Origin: Acidimicrobiales bacterium
GTDB lineage: Bacteria; Actinomycetota; Acidimicrobiia; Acidimicrobiales; Poriferisodalaceae
Assembly (NCBI GenBank): GCA_030749275.1
Contig: JASMKJ010000312.1
Span: 1-6,718 of the forward strand
DNA: 6,718 nucleotides
Reading direction: 5' to 3'
Made by a program: the position numbers and the translations under genes. Below, piece by piece: positions 6,411-6,718 of this stretch. The notes beneath the pieces are model-generated. The model saw only the letters and a program-made list of their open reading frames with translations. It searched no databases and had not been told where the DNA came from. Positions within the stretch are counted from its first letter, which is position 1; the number at the start of each line of letters is the position of its first letter.

Positions 6411-6718
6411 CTACGATCGAAATTTTCGAAGTAACAAGTCAAGGACTCGCCCGCTAAACAGTCTTTCTGCTGCCGCTGCTAGCCAAGCATCGCCACCAAC
6501 GAGTCGCCGCTTGGGCGGATGAGTCCGGTTGGCGCACCGTTCGATGATCTCAGCCACCTTAGATGGGCTCAATCCCCCACGATCTTCCTTGTCGAGCCTT
6601 TGCTGAGCGACGCGGATGAGGTGCTCATATTCATCGCTTTCTCCGCGTGACACCTCACCATCAAAACGCAGCGAAGCTTCTCTCACTTTGTCCCAAAGAG
6701 GGGTGTGCACTGCCCCCG
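6411..6718 (-). CDS. C-terminal part of a short-chain dehydrogenase/reductase
   Basis: The frame is open to the window edge, so the gene begins outside; about 101 complete codons are visible. The first readable residues, GAVHTPLWDK and probably a preceding Pro from the partial codon NCG, match the PG-x-V-x-TP-x-W segment after the active site of classical SDR enzymes. The rest also fits an SDR C-terminus: a helical acidic stretch, SPSKVAEIIERC, then RRLVGGDAWLAAAAERLF and a terminal LLLRKF. The NAD(P)-binding Gly-rich motif and the Ser-Tyr-Lys catalytic residues would lie upstream and cannot be checked. A GTG at 6710 could be read as a start, but it falls inside the conserved segment, so this is a truncated view and not a small gene. 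The substrate is unknown. It lies 64 bases upstream of the diiron gene, and an oxidoreductase pairing is possible. Confidence 0.75.
   Translation of the reverse strand, partial: GAVHTPLWDKVREASLRFDGEVSRGESDEYEHLIRVAQQRLDKEDRGGLSPSKVAEIIERCANRTHPPKRRLVGGDAWLAAAAERLFSGRVLDLLLRKFRS

Noticed and set aside
5213..6442. Longer version of the diiron protein starting at TTG 6442
   Set aside because: The extra 32 residues would overlap the dehydrogenase gene and run through the spacer, while ATG 6346 has a strong AGGAG at ideal spacing.
6411..6710. Stand-alone 99-residue gene starting at GTG 6710
   Set aside because: The frame continues to the window edge and the residues before the GTG extend the SDR PG-x-V-x-TP motif, so this is the end of a longer gene.
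1..6718. Mobile element, CRISPR array, tRNA or defence system
   Set aside because: I saw no transposase or integrase, no regularly spaced repeats, no tRNA-like cloverleaf and no defence gene. Apart from the diiron/winged-helix pair the content is ordinary housekeeping.

Overview
The window looks like a chromosomal housekeeping segment of an actinobacterium. The main evidence is gene order on the minus strand: dapA, then RNase J, then an FtsK-type DNA translocase, which is the order known from Mycobacterium and its relatives. Base composition is only moderately GC-rich. Together with the protein features this suggests an uncultivated, possibly marine, Acidimicrobiia-like lineage rather than a classical high-GC actinomycete. 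The lineage is an inference.

Every gene I can support is on the minus strand, so transcription runs from high to low coordinates. In that order: the 3' end of a short-chain dehydrogenase/reductase gene (6718-6411, cut by the window edge); a 64-bp spacer; a ferritin-like diiron protein of unknown substrate (6346-5213); a 213-residue protein with a probable winged-helix N-terminus (5204-4563); dapA (4544-3660); the RNase J gene (3658-1997); a 119-bp spacer; and ftsK (1877-1), which runs off the window inside its RecA-like motor domain. The gaps are 8, 18 and 1 bases from the diiron gene to RNase J, so those four genes are probably one transcript. ftsK has a longer leader of its own.

The functions do not form one obvious pathway. 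DapA feeds lysine and diaminopimelate synthesis, RNase J acts in RNA turnover, and FtsK acts in chromosome segregation at division. The diiron protein and the winged-helix protein are the poorly understood part. They sit together ahead of conserved housekeeping genes and may work with each other and possibly with the upstream dehydrogenase.

I see no mobile element, CRISPR array, tRNA, rRNA or phage gene. The points most worth checking are a histidine-to-glutamate change at a normally metal-binding motif of RNase J, a short sequence shared in opposite orientation by two intergenic gaps, a hairpin filling the gap before dapA, and the diiron/winged-helix gene pair.
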